From assembly GCA_003586115.2 (NCBI GenBank), contig QVOM02000001.1, forward strand, positions 16,691,291-16,755,290: a stretch of DNA of 64,000 nt, in the 5' to 3' direction. The notes under the pieces are model-generated. The model was given only the letters and a program-made list of their open reading frames with translations, made no database searches and had not been told where the DNA came from. Within the stretch, counting starts at the first letter, position 1. The number at the start of each line of letters is the position of its first letter. Shown in pieces: positions 32,612 through 44,485 of the stretch. Source of the DNA: Salvator merianae. Its lineage: Eukaryota; Chordata; Lepidosauria; Squamata; Teiidae. The position numbers were made by a program, and so were the translations under genes.

Positions 32612-33723
32612 GAACAGATTTTTGGGGTGGAAGAGGATGGCAAGTAACCTCAGAGTTGATTTTTGCACTTTGTGCAAAGGGTGCCTCCAAGGATGCTTTT
32701 CACCACTCAGAGGTGAACTGTAGGCCCAGGGGTCCTGGTGTTTAGATGCTATGCCCCCAGGTCTTTGCCAGGTGCCCATTTTTGGCCACGTGAATGCAGC
32801 CTCTTTCTTATGTAGCTGTCAAGCCAGAATACTTTTTTTTCTTTCAGAAGTATTCTTTTGGAAGTTACAAGAACCCCTGCATTGTGCACTGGATTAAAGT
32901 TACCAAAGCAAGAAAAGCCCTGCGATCACAGAAGAAAATGAGATAATGTAAAATATAAGGAACTCATGCTCCGAAAAAGCAAAGATGAAGATGGATGCCT
33001 CTTCACTAAAACCACTGCCAGCACTCAGCTGCTTTGGAAACAGATTCCACTAGCAACACCACAGCAAAGTTTGCTGTATTTGAACAGCAGCATATAATAC
33101 AGATTATGGGAAATCCTCCCCACCCCCATCCTCGTAACAGCTGGTCTCTGGATTTATGCTTTTACAGAAAATGAAAGATGATTCTTTACATGTAAACTCA
33201 GGAGCCACTCCCAGTCCAGGGGGGGAAATTCCTTAGAATTCTCTGCAGTGATGAAAACTTATTAAAAGACGGTTCAGTTAAATGACAGGAGACGATTAGC
33301 TGGCAATTTTTTTAACTCCCAAGGAGGGATCCTGAAGGTCTCACAGTCCCCAAATTCTTTACACCTTTATGTGTGTGTGTTGTTTTTTTCCAGAGATCAG
33401 CTGCCAGGGGAACTCTGTTCATTAAAAAGAGCACGTGAAGATCTCATGATGGATCAAAGGATGATTTTGTACAGCAGGAGCTTCAGGCACAGCCTCAAGC
33501 AGAATTTCCCTGTGAAATAAACTGGAGGAACTGTTTCATCTTAATGAAAATCTAGTTATTGAAGAAAATAACAATAATAAAAAGTACAGACATCAATATT
33601 ATGGCAAATGGCAGTGCTTATAGTAGCCAGGGCCTGGTTATCCCCCCCCCCCCAGGGCCTTCAGAAGGGTGCACTTATACCAAAGTGCTTCAGGTGCTTA
33701 TTAGCTTCAGAACTATTTCTGTT
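32612..33723. other. Unassigned sequence
   Basis: No gene or named repeat; a C11 run at about 33642-33653. Confidence 0.4.
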
Positions 33724-33739
33724 TCCTCCCTTCCTTTCT

Positions 33740-33806
<67 letters not shown>

Positions 33807-33831
33807 CTCTCTCTCTCTCTCTCTTTTGTTT

Positions 33832-33886
<55 letters not shown>

Positions 33887-33889
33887 CTA
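33724..33889. repeat. (CTTT)n pyrimidine microsatellite with CT core
   Basis: About 160 bp of CTTT units interrupted by a (CT)n block near 33806-33824 and TTTTGTTTT. Long FLSFFLS and ERKKERK frames are translation artefacts. Confidence 0.97.
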
Positions 33890-34184
33890 CAAAAGCATCT
33901 AGTGATCCTTTTGAATACACAGGACTTCTTTCTTAGGTTGTAGTGTTTTACACAATCAGTGAAATTAATTCATGAAAAAGCACTTCAATCGAGAAGGACC
34001 ATCCCATTCATCAGAATGTGTACAAGTTTAAATGATTAGTATAACTAACTCTGCCAATGCTGAACATAAGAGGCATTACTCTTTGTCATTAAATGGAAAG
34101 GGGGATAGTATCAAAATGATATTCACACAGCATATTTTCTGATGTATATGTAAGTATACAAGGGAAGCTTTCCTTCCCACCTAT

Positions 34185-34210
34185 CTTCCTTCCTTCCTTC
34201 CTTCCTTTTT

Positions 34211-34262
<52 letters not shown>

Positions 34263-34352
34263 TCCTTCCTTCCTTCCTTCCTTCCTTCCTTCCTTCCTTC
34301 CTTCCTTCCTTCCTTCCTTCCTTCTTTCCTTCCCCTCTCTCCCTCTCTTCCT
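34185..34352. repeat. (CCTT)n-(CTTT)n-(CCTT)n compound microsatellite
   Basis: A CTTT block of about 15 units is framed by CCTT blocks. Strictly pyrimidine on the plus strand, 296 bp after the previous tract. Confidence 0.97.
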
Positions 34353-34512
34353 CGCTTTCAAGTTCACCAGCAAAGAATTGGATTACAGTATCTCCAATGC
34401 TCTCAGATCACCTCACACCCACCCACACACCTCTAATCCAAGGTCCACATCTTCTTCCAGGGATCCTGAATTCAAGGAAGAGTCAATGTGGAGCCACATG
34501 TTCCTCCCTTAT

Positions 34513-35018
34513 CGCCTTTCTGCACTTATCTTGCCATGATCCAGCCCATTGAAGCCAGACCATATAATACCCTCTGGTCTGGATCATAGCAAGGTTTAGT
34601 CTGGAACAGCCTCCACATTGGCTCCAAGCTCACTTGAGCTTCAGAGCCAACCATTGAGTCTTCTGATGGCTAAGAATGGAAGTTCATCACCTCAAAGCCC
34701 TCGGGGGACCTATTTCAATGATGCAAAAAGGTGTACCACTGAAATGGGTCCCCTGCAAACAGAACACAGAGGCCTACATCTTCTGCATGCCTCTGTGTGC
34801 AGAGGTCCTGCTAGTATGCTGGTAAACACTGGTATCACGGTATACCAGAGATGCAGACCAGGAGGCTCCTGATCTGGATCACACTCTGTCCTGTACAGAT
34901 GGAGCATACCAGTGGCGGGTGGGGCCTCTCTGATCCTCACTAACATGCAGACAGAAGAGACCCTGAACAGACCCACAAGGGTTCCTAATCCTGATTAGAG
35001 GTAAGTGCAGAAAGGCCC
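34513..35018. mobile_element. Non-autonomous TIR element
   Basis: CGCCTTTCTGCACTTATCTTGCC at the left and GGTAAGTGCAGAAAGGCCC at the right are inverted repeats of about 16 bp. The interior resembles 30590-31080. Internal inverted blocks such as CCATGATCCAG/CTGGATCATAG are present. Target duplication unclear. No coding capacity. Confidence 0.72.
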
Positions 35019-35725
35019 TGAGACTCTAACGTTTAAAAGATCCTATTACAGCATCCATCTCAGGATCTCATGGCTCCACTTATTTCTCCTCTCCATTAAT
35101 ATAAGACAATACAATTAATTATTTAATTCATCTAATTAATTCATTCACCCAAGCAATTATATGTATTTAAACAGGAAAGATAGTACAGGGTAACACTCAT
35201 TACAGTTTGTAACTACTGTTGTCAATCTTAATTACAGTTTGCAAATTAAAGTGGTCTGTGCCTGGATAGGGGATGGGAGCGGCAAAATATGTAGACTGGC
35301 ACCAAATTGCAGAAGAAAAGAAACCCTACCATCACCTCTAGACATGGGGAAGATCCCAGGTTTGGTCTGTGAAATCTCCAGGAAGCACTGGCCAAGACTT
35401 CTGTCTAAAACCCTGGAGAACCGCTGCCAGTCTGTTTTGATCACAGATGTTCAGATGTCTTCTTCAGTCCTTCAGGCCCTGTCCATACAGGTTTAATCAA
35501 TATCGGCAGCACCAACAGTAAATAAAGTGGGCAAAATCCATATAGTGATAGAGATGCAGATCACTTCTCTCTGGTAATCAAATCTGTCATTTAATGAGAG
35601 AGGGAATGAAAACCTCCATATTCACCTTATCTCCATGTGTGCATCCTGTACATTTTCATGCAAGAGTCTAGATGGTGATGGCTATGATCAGTTTTATCTA
35701 CTGGCATGGTTATCTCACCTATCCA
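35019..35725. other. Unassigned sequence
   Basis: No gene or named repeat; short AATTAATTA-rich part at 35110-35150. Confidence 0.35.
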
Positions 35726-36140
35726 TTCCTCTAAGGTTCGAGTTCTTACCTAGTGACCTGGGACATTTGTGCACTTACCATGATAGAACAGATTAATTAG
35801 TCTGTTTTATCATGGTAATTTATCATGCAGCACAGACACTGTCCACCCTGTGTGGCCCTAATTACTTACCTGAAGCAGGCTACCAGCATTTGCAGTGTGA
35901 ATGCCAGTAGCCATGCCTGATCCTGACCACAGCAGCAGCCGGGAAGCGTCTGGCCACTGCCTTGGAGACTGGCAGGGCTGTGCAGTGTGCAGGCATGTGC
36001 AGGCATGCACAAGTGCAATCAGTTTATCACACCAGCCCACTCCTGGCTGCTCAGGCCTCTGCGAGGTGCGAATGCAAGTGCAGACAGGCCCCTAGTTACT
36101 AGCCAGATGCTCTAGCCACTACACTGACTTTCTCTCACTC
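35726..36140 (-). repeat. tRNA-derived SINE, antisense, split by a TIR element
   Basis: On the minus strand, GTCAGTGTAGTGGCTAGAGC followed by ATCTGGCTAGTAAC (36135-36092) is an A-box-side tRNA-like head. Beyond the inserted element the sequence GTAAGAACTCGAACCTTAG (35749-35731) provides a degraded B box. The insertion at 35758-36091 separates them. Confidence 0.6.
35758..36091. mobile_element. Non-autonomous TIR element inside a SINE
   Basis: The left end GGGACATTTGTGCACTTACC starts at about 35760 and the right end is GCAAGTGCAGACAGGCCC. A subterminal palindrome (AGAACAGATTAATTAGTCTG) and the CAGTGTGAATGCCAGTAGCC block link it to 19505-20105. Flanks CTAGTGAC (35750-35757) and CTAGTTAC (36092-36099) match at 7 of 8, which would fit a hAT-type duplication, but CCT/CCT as a 3-bp duplication is also possible. 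Confidence 0.72.
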
Positions 36141-38274
36141 TTCTTTCAAGGTACTCTGAACAGTATATATACTGATCATATTTCCCTTCCTCCTTTTCTA
36201 TGCAACACTGGTCAGCACATAATACCAAGTTATTCCAGATATGAATCTTTAATATCACAACATATGCAAATAAACTATATTGTGACTCAGCAGATGAAGA
36301 ATTTGGAATAAGGCTTGTCAGCCATTTTGGATCTGTGGGCACATGTGGAATAGAGTCGTACATAGTAATCACAAAATGGCTGCCATGGAGCGTTAGTAAG
36401 AAAGACTGGTAATTTATAAATAAAACACGAGCTGCAGAGATATGCTTTCATCTTATGGCAGTGAGATATCTTGTTCTTTGTAAGGATATGCACATCAGCT
36501 CTCTGCTTTGTCATCTCTGGCTAGTATTGTGAAGATTCTAATCAAGATGTACGAGATAATGTTTTAAACTTTGTGCAGAGACAATGAGGAAGAACAGCTG
36601 TGGGCAAGAAAAGCAAAACAGAAACTGTCCATCTGTTTTTTTTAGGTGTGTCTTCTCTCTTGGAAACCCAAGCAGATTTTGGCAAAGCAAATGGGCACCC
36701 AAGGGCCAATGTCAGCATCTTTAGATCTAGAACATGCTGGGCATTTCCGTGTAAAAGGTAAAAGTACCATTGGTGGCTAGCTTTGCAGCATGCATGAGAT
36801 AGTGACCATCCAAATACTGTAAAACTAATTGCTTCCTAGAGTCCCAGGCTAGCAATGTGTCCATTAGATTAAGCTAGTCAATCAAAAAATCATCTTTTAC
36901 TGTGGCTACCATTAGTGGTTAAGTGTGGAAAACTAATCCTCCTCTTGGGTCCAGTGTTTTGTGCCTTATAGCCAATCTACTTGGTGCATTATTGACTGTA
37001 GCACCTCCCCTTCCCATCTTCAGACAAGCCTGACCTGCCACCACTGTTTAAGTGTTGGTGGGTGAAGTCAAGGCATCTGAGGGTGTGGAGCAGTGGCGCA
37101 GCAGCCACTAGGTGGGTGCCCCAGCAAGTGAGAGAGGGCAACATGGAGAGTGTGACCTTTAAAAAGGAAACAAAAAAGTTAACGAGAGGGATGGGCACAT
37201 GTGCTGAACTCAGTAGATGCTGATGTGCATCTGAGGCACTGATGCTCAGTGCAGAGGGCTTCCCTGGCACAGAGAGTATGCACTCTCAGCAGCAGCCATG
37301 CCAGATAAGTGCCCAAGGAAAGTGGGCATGGAGAGTGAGAGCCCTGTCACAAGACAAGCAGGACATGGCAAGTCTCCACTTCCATAGACTTGTTCCTCAT
37401 TGGTCATCAACTTGCTTTTCTTTCTCCCTATTGCTGAGCCAAGCAAAGTAAGGTGCCGTTAAGCAAGGAACTTGGCCAACAATGTGTTTGCTAAGGAAAG
37501 CAGCAGGTCAATCCCCCTTTCATGCCAGGAGCCATCCATCCTAGTGCGGTTCAGTCTACTTGGTCCAGTCTACTGAGGACCAAGAAGAAAGAGGACCAAG
37601 TGTCGAAAGGAGACACTCAGAAGCAGGTAGGTCTAGGAGTTTAATACAGGATTATTATAACAGATAATCCAGTATTGGTAAAGTCTATATTCTGAGAAGA
37701 ATACAGATTCTTTGAAGGCTAATTCAAAAGGAAAGTATGAAATGATCAGCTAAACTCCTGTGGTAAGCAGAGTTTGATTAGGATCACCTTTTAAGTCTTA
37801 TAGGTTTAAGTTTGGCTCAGGAACTCTCAGTTATTGGTGCTTGTTCTGTTTATTTGCGATTAAGGCTGCATCCAGACAGGGGCAAAATCCCATAATTATT
37901 TCATTATTGTACCTGGTTTGCCAGACGTGATCATGGTGCTCCCTGTACACTTCCAGAATATAGACCCAATTTACCAGGTTATCGTTATTACAGTAAAATT
38001 AAGTAATGTAGCACAATATCTTGTTATTCTGTAATTGCAGCTCTGTCCAGATTACTGCTCAAGAAGTAAAGTGAGAGTTCAGTGTGAGCTGTCGCTACCT
38101 GGAAATTCTTCATGTAATACTATTGGTCACCTGGATGGAGTGATGGGAGGGAGAGCTAGGTCATATGGAAAGAAAATCTTGCAGCTGTTACATCTGCTGT
38201 GGCAAATGCTAAAACATGGAGAATCGATCTAATGTCTGGACATTGAGTGATAATGCCGAATGTGCTTTATACAG
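36141..38274. other. Unassigned stretch
   Basis: No gene recognised. GAGCAGTGGCGCAGCAGCCAC at about 37087-37107 resembles a CAGTGGCG-type hAT terminus. TTAAGGCTGCATCCAGACAGG at about 37859 resembles the left end of the Harbinger-like families, with no matching right end found. Confidence 0.4.
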
Positions 38275-38277
38275 TTA

Positions 38278-39585
38278 GGCCGCGTTCCGACAGCGTAAAT
38301 TTAATCTGAATTGGAAGAATACAAGGACTGAATTCGTCTTCTGATCGTTCCCACAGTTACAGTTTAACAAGGACTCAATTCATACCCGCTCGTTCCCACA
38401 CTGATATTTCCCGTGCTTGGCACGGAGAAACAGTACCTTTTCTGCCTCCACCCCTTGCCAAATTCCCCTCCCCGTGCAGTCAGTGATTGGCTGCAGTCCC
38501 AACGTTCAAATCTTGACGTCACAGGGGCAGGAAAGTCAAGCTCCGCTCTCCGTATGTCCCCGCTGCTGCCTCAGAACATGGATTCACTTGGCAGCGTTAC
38601 TAGTCATTCGCCATTTGCCCTTTCTCCCCACTACAGCCTCTATCTACACAAGCAGAACTTTAAAACTATGTTCTGCAAGCTTTTTAAAGGGCTTTTAAAA
38701 GGGCTTTTAAAAGGGCTTTTAAAAGGGCTTTTTAAAGGGCTTTTTAAAGGGCTTTATAAAGGGCTTTTAAAAGGGCTTTTTAAAGGGCTTTTTAAAGGGC
38801 TTTTTAAAGGGCTGATGGCGATTTCTGCTCCCTTGCAAGTGCACTTTTGCACAATTGCGCAATTTAAAAGTAGCGCAAAAGCAGGGAGAGGTCCGTAACG
38901 AAGAGAAAAAGTGGGGAGGGAACGTGGGGGGGCTCTACTATCTTGACAGTGCTGTTCATCGCCAGCAAATGGACTCTGCCTCATCTTCCCCCGTGACATC
39001 CTCAGCGGCATGTGTCCCCGCTGTGTAGCTGTCTCCTGCTGACGGCAAAACTCATCTTGAGTGGTTTCTTTGTTGGGGCAAGAGGACTGCAACCCCAAAC
39101 GGGTGCAGTTTGTTTTTTGGTTTAAAGAGCAGATGGAAGTGGAGGAAGCCTTTAATTTCTTCCTGGCAGTGTCGAATGGGGGATAAAGAAAGAGAAAGAA
39201 CCGTAGCTTAGTGAAGTAAAAAGGAGGACGGTTTCTTTTCCCCATGCAGTGACGGAAGGGGGGATAATGGAGGCAGAGGAAACTACTGCACTTCCTTCCC
39301 ACCCACAAAGTCTGTCATTGGACGGCACAAAATAGGGATCCCTCCCTCTGCACGCCCCCCAAAAAGTACGATCCCTCCCAAATAGTCTCTTTCCCCGTTC
39401 CCACATCACAAAGTAAAGCGCGCTAATGATCTGGAACGGCTTGAGACTTCATTAAACCCGAATACAAAGTAGCCCGGATTTCGCCGATATAGTCCAGAAA
39501 AACTACGGAATGGTAAGATCATGTCGGGACAGCGGGAACTGAAGACGGCCTGTAAACTGATTAAATGCCGTGTTGGAACGCAGCC
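38278..39585. mobile_element. Harbinger-like TIR element, 1308 bp, TTA duplication
   Basis: The left terminus is GGCCGCGTTCCGACAGCG and the right terminus GCCGTGTTGGAACGCAGCC, inverted with few mismatches. TTA lies at both flanks (38275-38277 and 39586-39588), the TWA duplication of PIF/Harbinger. It is CpG-rich relative to its surroundings and contains a 12-bp tandem array (38679-38810). The longest frames inside (161 and 184 codons) translate the array and lack a DDE or Myb-like motif, so I regard it as non-autonomous. Terminal GGCNGC..TTCCGACA resembles GGCTGCATCCAGACA of the 138-bp MITEs. Confidence 0.82.
38679..38810. repeat. 11 x 12-bp tandem repeat (GGGCTTTTWAAA)
   Basis: Eleven units of exactly 12 bp alternate between GGGCTTTTAAAA and GGGCTTTTTAAA, one with TATAAA. 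Because 12 is a multiple of 3 the array encodes KGLL/KGLF repeats on the plus strand and KSPL on the minus strand; I do not regard these as real proteins. Confidence 0.95.
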
Positions 39586-39915
39586 TTAGACCTACAAATT
39601 GCGGAATAAATAAGTGATATTTGGAGGGGGCTTAAGATAAATTTAAACAGATAATAGAAAAGATTTTGATTACTGTTAGCTTAATCTAACTTTATCTAGC
39701 AGTAAATATATTTTCTGTTTTTTGTTCTGCCCCTTAATTTGGACAGTAAAGTGGAAAGGACCTGAATGTTGAGATGCAGCAAACAATATTTCCTTCTGAC
39801 ATATTAGTTTGGACTGATGATGAATTATCCCAGCACTTCTATATGTCTCTTCTAAATGTGTTCCCATGAGTAAAAAGGAAGTGGTCATCTATTTCCATAC
39901 TGGCACATACACTTA

Positions 39916-40053
39916 GGCTACATCCAGACATTCTTTACTTATTCCACTATATTTGGATATTCTGGAATAAAGCATGGATATTCCAGAACATCCATGTTTT
40001 ATTCCAGAATATCCAAATATAATGGAATAAGAAAGCGGTGTCTGGATGCAGCT
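39916..40053. mobile_element. 138-bp palindromic MITE, second copy
   Basis: The ends are GGCTACATCCAGACATTC and GTGTCTGGATGCAGCT, with TTA on the left (39913-39915) and TTG on the right. The core TATTTGGATATTCTGGAATA is mirrored by TATTCCAGAATATCCAAATA, making an almost perfect hairpin. Same length as 3378-3515 and roughly 90% alike by eye. Confidence 0.85.
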
Positions 40054-40056
40054 TTG

Positions 40057-42295
40057 CTTTACTACACTCTGTGATAACAGTGTTAGTCATAAGTGGTGGA
40101 TCCTGAATGCACCTGTACCTTTAATAGTTGTACAAAGGAGGAAATTTAAGCAAGTGTTGCACACAGTACAAGCAACACCTGCTTTATGCTTTGACTTCCT
40201 CTTCTACACATCTTTTAAAAGTTATAGGAGCTCTGCCCTTTCTTGATACAGTACAACTACATTATTTGCCCTGCCATCTATCAAACCATAGATTTTTGTT
40301 TTCCTCAGATTGCTAATTTAATAGAACCAACACTTCTAATGGAAACTGGTTGTGTATTGCAAATATTTTTAGTATAATAATAGTAATCCAGTGACCTCAA
40401 TATGTGCAGTAAATGCTGGAGGAGAAGGAGAAATTACAAAATCATTTTTGAAAATGTTTCTGCCCCATGGGAACATTTTATTAAATTTAAAATTTAAAAT
40501 TAAGTTAATGTATTCACAGGACACTTGGCTTTCTGTCTCCTTGACCCCCTCTAGCCCTGCCCTTCTGATCTTCTGTGGCCCTGCTCTCAACCCTCTCACC
40601 TGAGTCCATCAAGGTGTGCAGCTTACCAGCAACCACCGAAAAGGACGATATTTCAAAAAGAACCATGATAACTTGAAAAAGCACCCATTTGCTTGTAAAC
40701 TCACCATCTACAAAAAGGATTTGCACAAACTGAAAATGAAACAGTAGAAATGTTGGAAGTAGCACTGTTTCCTTTACCATGAACTTGATGACAGGAACTG
40801 GAACCTGAAAGGCAATGGGATAAATTGTATAGATGGGGAGACAAAACAATACTGATTCACCTATTTTATCTCAATGTATAGATTGCAGGCATAAATGCAT
40901 AGTTGTCATACTTCATATTGACCCACCCTGAGACCTTCTAGTAGGATAGAAAGATTAATTAATTAATTAATTAAAATAAAGATACCCTACATAAAGACTA
41001 TCGTTTACTATGGGGTTTGGCATGGCCAGCCAGAGACAATTTTGTGAAACCTGGCAGCAAGTCTAATAATGATTATGGGAGAAGACAATAAAAAAGCTCA
41101 TCAAAGTATATTTAGCTGCTATCAATTAATCTATACAGCTGTGCCTAATGAACTCCAGCCTGAGGCAGAGAAGATACTACTTGAAAAAAGCAATCTGGGG
41201 TACCTGTAATACACTTTGAGAAATTTAATGAATGGTGAAGTTTTTTAAAAAATGGTCTGGGGGAAAGAAGGTGTGAGGAACCATGTAGACAAGGGGAGGG
41301 AAGAAGGCATGAGGAACAATGTACCTATAATACAATGCTATAAAAGTTAATTGGAATTAGGGCAACAACCCTAAACATATTTATTAGCAGTTCTGTTTCT
41401 GATTGGCATAATAATATTGTGTGTGTGTGTGCGTACGTGTGTGCATATATTGGGAGGAGATTAACCCATTCCCCTGTGTTTTGCCAAAGCAAACTGCCAT
41501 TCCAAACTATTATTTGACTGATGAATTATTTTTCCCTTAAGGATTTGGCTGTGGCTCAATCTTAGAACAAATGTTTGTGTACTGAAGAATGTTCAGTCCC
41601 AGCCATCTCTCTGGAAAACAGCAATGGTAAACCATTTATGTTTGTTTGCCAAAACAAACAAAACAAAAACTGTATAGATGTGACCCTGCAGTCAACAGGA
41701 ATCAAACTCATGTTGAGGTTGCCTTTACTGCTACCTTTCCCTTATGAGTCAAAACTCACAGTCAAAACTTTAATTGAGAATTTGCTGGAGACCAGGGCTT
41801 GGCTTCCCTTTTTTTTAATCACATTTTGCTTTTGATTCAAAAATCTCATATCATGCAGCAGCAACTGGGTGCAGCCAGAGTGATCTGGTAAGTGTGAACA
41901 GGACCCAAGAGCAGGCTAAAACTAGATGGCACCAACCAACCTAATAATCAGGTTGGTTAATGGAGACACTGTATGAGCATCCATAACATTACTGGAGGTT
42001 GATGGGAGTCATATTTTGTGCAGGTTCCTTTGCAGTAAGTCTGTCATACCTTTTAAAACATATAACAGCTTTAGCTGATGACTAGGCAGCACCTTTATCT
42101 GGATAAGGATTGCTTAGCATCAGCCCTAGAAACTTCTCACTTAGATCACAAATGAAAATAATTCAAAACCTGAAGATAGTGTAACATGCAGCAGCAAAGT
42201 TCTTCATAGTGCTCCCAGATGGAATTTGATATCATCAGTCTTCAGGCACTGACTGTTTAAATAATTCCAAGTGTAGTTAAAAATGCTGGGGCTGA
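40057..42295. other. Unassigned stretch with a possible L2 tail
   Basis: CACCCTGAGACCTTCTAGTA followed by GAAAGATTAATTAATTAATT at about 40922-40975 resembles a sense L2 3' end with its tail. A short TG run lies at 41418-41432. No gene is recognised. Confidence 0.4.
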
Positions 42296-42303
42296 CTTCT
42301 AAG

Positions 42304-42557
42304 CAGTGGTGTAAGAAATGGAGGGGGGGGCGGGGGGGTGCCCCGGGCGGCACGTTGTCCCGGGCGGCCCATGCAGCCAAGTCTTTCTCTGCCTGCCCAG
42401 TGCGCGGGAGAGCGAGTGCATCGGGAAGCGCGGCGCCCGCCCACCTGGCAATCGTTGGGGTGGCGGTGGGGGTAGGAGGCTACAGGGCAGGGCGCCCTCG
42501 CTCGCAATCCTCTGCCACCATGTGGCCCCAGGCGCCAAAAGTTTAGCTATGCTGCTG
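42304..42557. mobile_element. Small hAT-like element, 254 bp, 8-bp TSD
   Basis: The left end CAGTGGTGTAAGAAATGG and right end TTTAGCTATGCTGCTG are imperfect inverted repeats of the CAGTGGCGTAGCTA type. The 8-bp flanks CTTCTAAG (42296-42303 and 42558-42565) are identical. The interior is G+C-rich (GGGGGGTGCCCCGGGCGGCA). Overlapping frames are composition artefacts. Confidence 0.87.
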
Positions 42558-42565
42558 CTTCTAAG

Positions 42566-43100
42566 GCAGCTTCTACATAATCCCTATGGACCATCTTAAT
42601 TGCCACAGTGGAATGCAACATCTGATCACCAGAGTGGTCCCTGGGAGGCACAGCTCTAGGGGAATGCTGCTGGCCTTTCACGTGAAGTGCTCCCTGGTGT
42701 TAAAACATTCTGGGGAGCACATCAAAAGGGTCTCCTGAGCATTCTTGGGCCTCGGATCACTCCAGCCATGATCATGTAGATGCTGGAGCAGCCAATATGG
42801 CATACAGAACTTGGCACTATTTTGCTGGGCTCTGGAAATGACTTTAAAGGAAAAAGCAACATCTGTTTGATCAATCCCTGAAAAGAATCAACAGACATGT
42901 AGATAAGGAAATCAACTGGAAATAGCTGTAGAATGGAACATTTAAAAAATAAAAATAGTGTATCTACTATGTGCAGCCCAAGCACAGTCCCTGCACATGA
43001 GCACCACAAAAGGACATTTGAAAGGTCAAAAGGATAAGTGCAGTCTGTGTTAACAAAAAGATGAAAAACAGGGGGTACATGCACATGTGAGTGGGAATGG
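42566..43100. other. Unassigned sequence
   Basis: No recognisable motif; the later part may already belong to the 5' region of the following L1. Confidence 0.3.
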
Positions 43101-43599
43101 CAGCTTCAAATACTGCTCCACGCCACACCAGCATCAAAAACAACTAAATAACATTCAAAGCATTGAAGAGATGCTTTTTAGAAGAAGCTTCTTTTATATA
43201 AAGTCCAAGAACACCGGAAAATAGGGGCAAAGAAGCCCTAAAATGCCTAAATAGGCAAAAAAACAAATCCGAAAGCCAGCCAGGCCAGGAGCCCTGATAG
43301 CTTCAAAATAGTAGTGGGAGGAAATTCAGCATATACAGTAAGTCCTGCCTTAAATACTGCCTTACAAGATCTGTTCACTACCAAGTCTGAATCTATGAAA
43401 ACAATATTATTGACTGAATGGAGAGATACCTTAAAAGTTAAAGCAAACGAAAAGAAATTAATTTACTAAAGACCACTGTTACAAAACTTAAAGTCACAGC
43501 TTCCACCACTCTTGATGACACTGTTAGCTCACAAGATAGCATCAGAATGCTAGATCATGATTTTGAAATAATGAAGCAACATAATGGAGCTTCAAGACA

Positions 43600-44136
43600 G
43601 ATAGCGGTGGAACAATCCTCGCTTTAGGGGAGCTTCTGAATCTGACAATGAAACGGATACTATAGACTTCTTACTAAAATGGTGATCTGAACTCATCCCA
43701 GGTCTTGACATAACACATCCCAAGATACACAGGGTACATAGAGGTGTCAGGAAAAAAACAGAGCAAGGCAAAGCCCCGAGGGACATAATAGTAGCCTTTG
43801 TAAGCTACTATAAAAAAAGAACAAATATAGAAAGCCTTGTGGAATTGAGACCACCTTCAAATTGATGGACATGAAATCCTGGTATTGCAGGACTTGACTC
43901 CTGACACCCTGCACAAGGGCTCCCTCCTAAAGCCTGCCACACAACAACTTATACAAGCAAATTTAAAATTCAGGTGGATCTATCCAGCTACACTCCTTGT
44001 CATACTCCAAGGGAACTATATGCTAGCCTCAACTCAGGCAGACACACAGTGTATTCGGCAACAACTAAAACTTACCAATCCCTGGCCAGAACAGGACCAA
44101 AACAACCAGGCTTCACAGCAACAATCTTCACAATAA
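43600..44136 (+). pseudogene. L1 ORF1 remnant (RNA-binding protein)
   Basis: Across frames: RWNNPRFRGASESDNETDTI, then LIPGLDITHPKIHRVHRG, then KAPRDIIVAFVSYYKK, then a final 83-codon frame QDLTPDTLHKGSLLKPATQQ...FRWIYPATLLVILQGN. These are the RRM-like and C-terminal domain blocks of L1 ORF1p (usual forms RSNNLRFRGIPE, RIHRVGR, PRDIIVRF, QDLSPETL). Stops and frameshifts separate the pieces, so no functional protein is made. Confidence 0.85.
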
Positions 44137-44485
44137 TCACAACCAAGCTGGCAGCCTTATCCACAAAGAAAAAAAGAAACCTAGACAACACAACTTTACA
44201 ACAGAAGAACCATCCCTGGTATGTTTTGCAGTGAAAAGAACAAACCATGAAACCTGCCAAGAAAAAAGAATTCCAAACATTGTAAGTCTCTGAACCATAC
44301 TCAACTTATATTTCGCAAGCTGGTTGTAATATGATAAGCAGTTTATAACTGATTGAACTCCCACACATTACTGAACCCCTATCGGGCAGTACTTTGTGAG
44401 GATGTTGAAGACTATCAGGTTTTGTCAGGATCCCAAGCTATTAGAGCAATGGAATCTTCTCAAAGAGTTAGGACTAGGAGTCTTA

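Noticed and set aside
33559..33943. FLSFFLS-type frames
   Set aside because: Translation of a CTTT microsatellite.
38679..38810. A repeat protein (KGLL/KGLF) encoded by 38413-38898
   Set aside because: The frame follows a 12-bp tandem repeat inside a DNA transposon, with no recognisable domain elsewhere.
38754..39308. 184-codon minus-strand frame as a Harbinger transposase
   Set aside because: No DDE catalytic pattern or Myb-like domain is visible, and part of it translates the 12-bp array.
42277..42599. Dense overlapping frames suggesting a CpG-island exon
   Set aside because: The G+C-rich block is exactly contained in a 254-bp hAT-like element with an 8-bp duplication.
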